Assembly: GCA_902557215.1 (NCBI GenBank)
Contig: CACDZM010000006.1
Span: 1-64,000 of the forward strand
Direction of reading: 5' to 3'
Length of the DNA: 64,000 nucleotides
Origin: an uncultured Pelagibacteraceae bacterium
GTDB taxonomy: Bacteria > Pseudomonadota > Alphaproteobacteria > Pelagibacterales > Pelagibacteraceae
The translations under genes and the position numbers were made by a program. Below the pieces are notes generated by a model. The model was not told where the DNA came from. It saw only the letters and a list, made by a program, of their open reading frames with translations, and made no database searches. Shown piece after piece: positions 63,010 through 64,000 of this stretch (positions are counted from its first letter, which is position 1; each line of letters starts with the position of its first letter).

Positions 63010-64000
63010 TATTTAAAAACTCTTCTAAAAATTAAATTTATATTCTTAAAATGCTTAGAGTAACTAAAAATAGATCTTAATCTTTTTGACGAGATTTTAC
63101 TTGTTATATATTTATCTGATTGAATAGCTTCATACAAATTTAGGTTTTCAGAAAAACATCTTTTTGAATATGTTTGAACCATTTTATAAGATTTTTCTCT
63201 AGTTAAACCAGTTTTCGTAAGCTCAAGCATTAATTCTTGAGAAAAAATTAAACCCTTTGTGATATTTAAATTCTCAAGCATTTTATTTGGATAAACAACC
63301 ATATTGTCTAAAATATTTGCTAATCTAACCAACGCAAAATCTATAGTGATGTTGGCATCTGGGCCGATATTTCTCTCTACACTTGAGTGGGAAATATCTC
63401 TTTCATGCCATAAAGCTATATTTTCTAACGCAGGAACAACTGCGCTTCTAATCATTCTTGCAAGACCTGTTAAATTTTCACTCAAGATTGGATTTTTTTT
63501 ATGAGGCATAGCTGAAGAACCTTTTTGATTTTTTGAAAAAAATTCTTGTAATTCATAAACTTCAGTTCTTTGAAGATGTCTTATTTCAATAGCAGCTCGC
63601 TCTATTGAACCAGCGATAATTCCTAAAACTGAGAAATAGAAAGCATGTCTATCCCTGGGGATCACTTGAGTTGAAATCGGTTCAATTTTTAGATTAAGTT
63701 TTTTGGCAACATGTTTTTCAACATTGGGATGAATGTTTGCAAAAGTTCCTACAGCCCCTGATATTGCACATGTTGATACTTCATCTATTGCAGTTATTAA
63801 TCGTTTTTTATTTCTTTTAAATTCCTCATAGAAAGATGCAAGTTTTAAACCAAATGTAATTGGTTCTGCATGAATTCCATGACTTCTTCCCATACAAGGT
63901 GTGAATTTGTATTTTTTTGCTTGTTTTTTTAAAACTTTTAAAATTTGGTCTAGGTCTTTAAGGATTATTTTTCCTGATTGAACTAGTTGAATATTATAAC
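63009..64000 (-). CDS. purB: Adenylosuccinate lyase, C-terminal part (cut by window edge)
   Basis: About 330 residues are visible; the frame stays open to base 64000, so the N-terminus lies beyond the window. The internal ATG at 63893 is not the true start, because the preceding frame encodes [17 protein letters not shown] and TPCMGRSHG, both family features. The signature loop [13 protein letters not shown] and the catalytic [10 protein letters not shown] are present. It acts twice in purine synthesis, releasing fumarate. First visible gene of the purine operon. Confidence 0.95.
   Translation of the reverse strand, partial: YNIQLVQSGKIILKDLDQILKVLKKQAKKYKFTPCMGRSHGIHAEPITFGLKLASFYEEFKRNKKRLITAIDEVSTCAISGAVGTFANIHPNVEKHVAKKLNLKIEPISTQVIPRDRHAFYFSVLGIIAGSIERAAIEIRHLQRTEVYELQEFFSKNQKGSSAMPHKKNPILSENLTGLARMIRSAVVPALENIALWHERDISHSSVERNIGPDANITIDFALVRLANILDNMVVYPNKMLENLNITKGLIFSQELMLELTKTGLTREKSYKMVQTYSKRCFSENLNLYEAIQSDKYITSKISSKRLRSIFSYSKHFKNINLIFRRVFK

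Noticed and set aside
1-64000. CRISPR arrays, insertion sequences, att sites, prophage genes
   Set aside because: No regularly spaced direct repeats, transposase or integrase motifs, terminal inverted repeats or phage structural genes were seen on either strand.

Overview
The window is a stretch of chromosome from a small-genome marine alphaproteobacterium, almost certainly the SAR11 clade (Pelagibacterales). The reasons are a strong A+T bias, genes that abut or overlap by 1-11 bp, very short intergenic gaps, a TPP riboswitch in front of a Na+/solute symporter (the thiV arrangement known from SAR11), and a gene repertoire built on ABC uptake, one-carbon oxidation and economical biosynthesis. 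I see no insertion sequence, prophage, CRISPR array, rRNA or tRNA. Both ends cut through genes: gpsA on the left and purB on the right.

Layout. 1-5.8 kb: end of gpsA, then a minus-strand branched-chain-amino-acid-type ABC operon (binding protein, two ATPases, two permeases) with a strong hairpin after the binding-protein gene. 6-13.9 kb: a glutamine amidotransferase, fhs, a drug/metabolite exporter, an Asp/Glu racemase, a cold-shock gene with a large terminator, purK-purE and several small proteins. 13.9-24.4 kb: a one-carbon block. It holds a GcvT-family demethylase with a short MTHFR, an unexplained APS-kinase-like/nucleotidyltransferase pair, a crotonase, and a dimethylglycine/sarcosine-dehydrogenase-like flavoprotein followed by etfB, etfA and ETF-ubiquinone oxidoreductase. 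24.4-28.4 kb: DUF2237, a 2OG-Fe(II) oxygenase, hisI, folE, an AcuI-like reductase and a LysR regulator. 28.4-32.5 kb: a Fur-type box and a ferric-iron ABC transporter. 32.5-38.7 kb: azlCD, a thioredoxin-like protein, a persulfide dioxygenase, MATE, and a b561/DUF411/cytochrome c' group. 38.7-39.0 kb: a structured gene-free stretch. 39.0-42.8 kb: small proteins, the TPP riboswitch with thiV, and an ABC exporter. 42.8-46.3 kb: prpD-prpB-prpC (2-methylcitrate cycle). 46.4-58.5 kb: gph, a half-length GlmU, glmS, class II DAHP synthase, nadE, cysS, cimA, DUF1989, trmJ, rpsD and a methyltransferase. 58.5-64 kb: a minus-strand purine operon (purB-purC-purS-purQ-purL) running into bolA and a monothiol glutaredoxin gene.

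How the parts fit. Methyl groups removed by the two GcvT-domain enzymes would load tetrahydrofolate, to be oxidised through the MTHFR-like protein and Fhs or used in the purine pathway encoded here. Electrons from the flavoprotein could pass through ETF and ETF-QO to ubiquinone. The AcuI-like reductase and the 2-methylcitrate genes could handle acrylyl-CoA and propionyl-CoA, as expected for a DMSP consumer, though no DMSP gene is itself present. The least explained parts are the APS-kinase-like/nucleotidyltransferase pair, the structured region at 38.7-39.0 kb, the GlmU half-gene and several tiny conserved-looking proteins. All assignments are by reading motifs from memory; no database search was possible.
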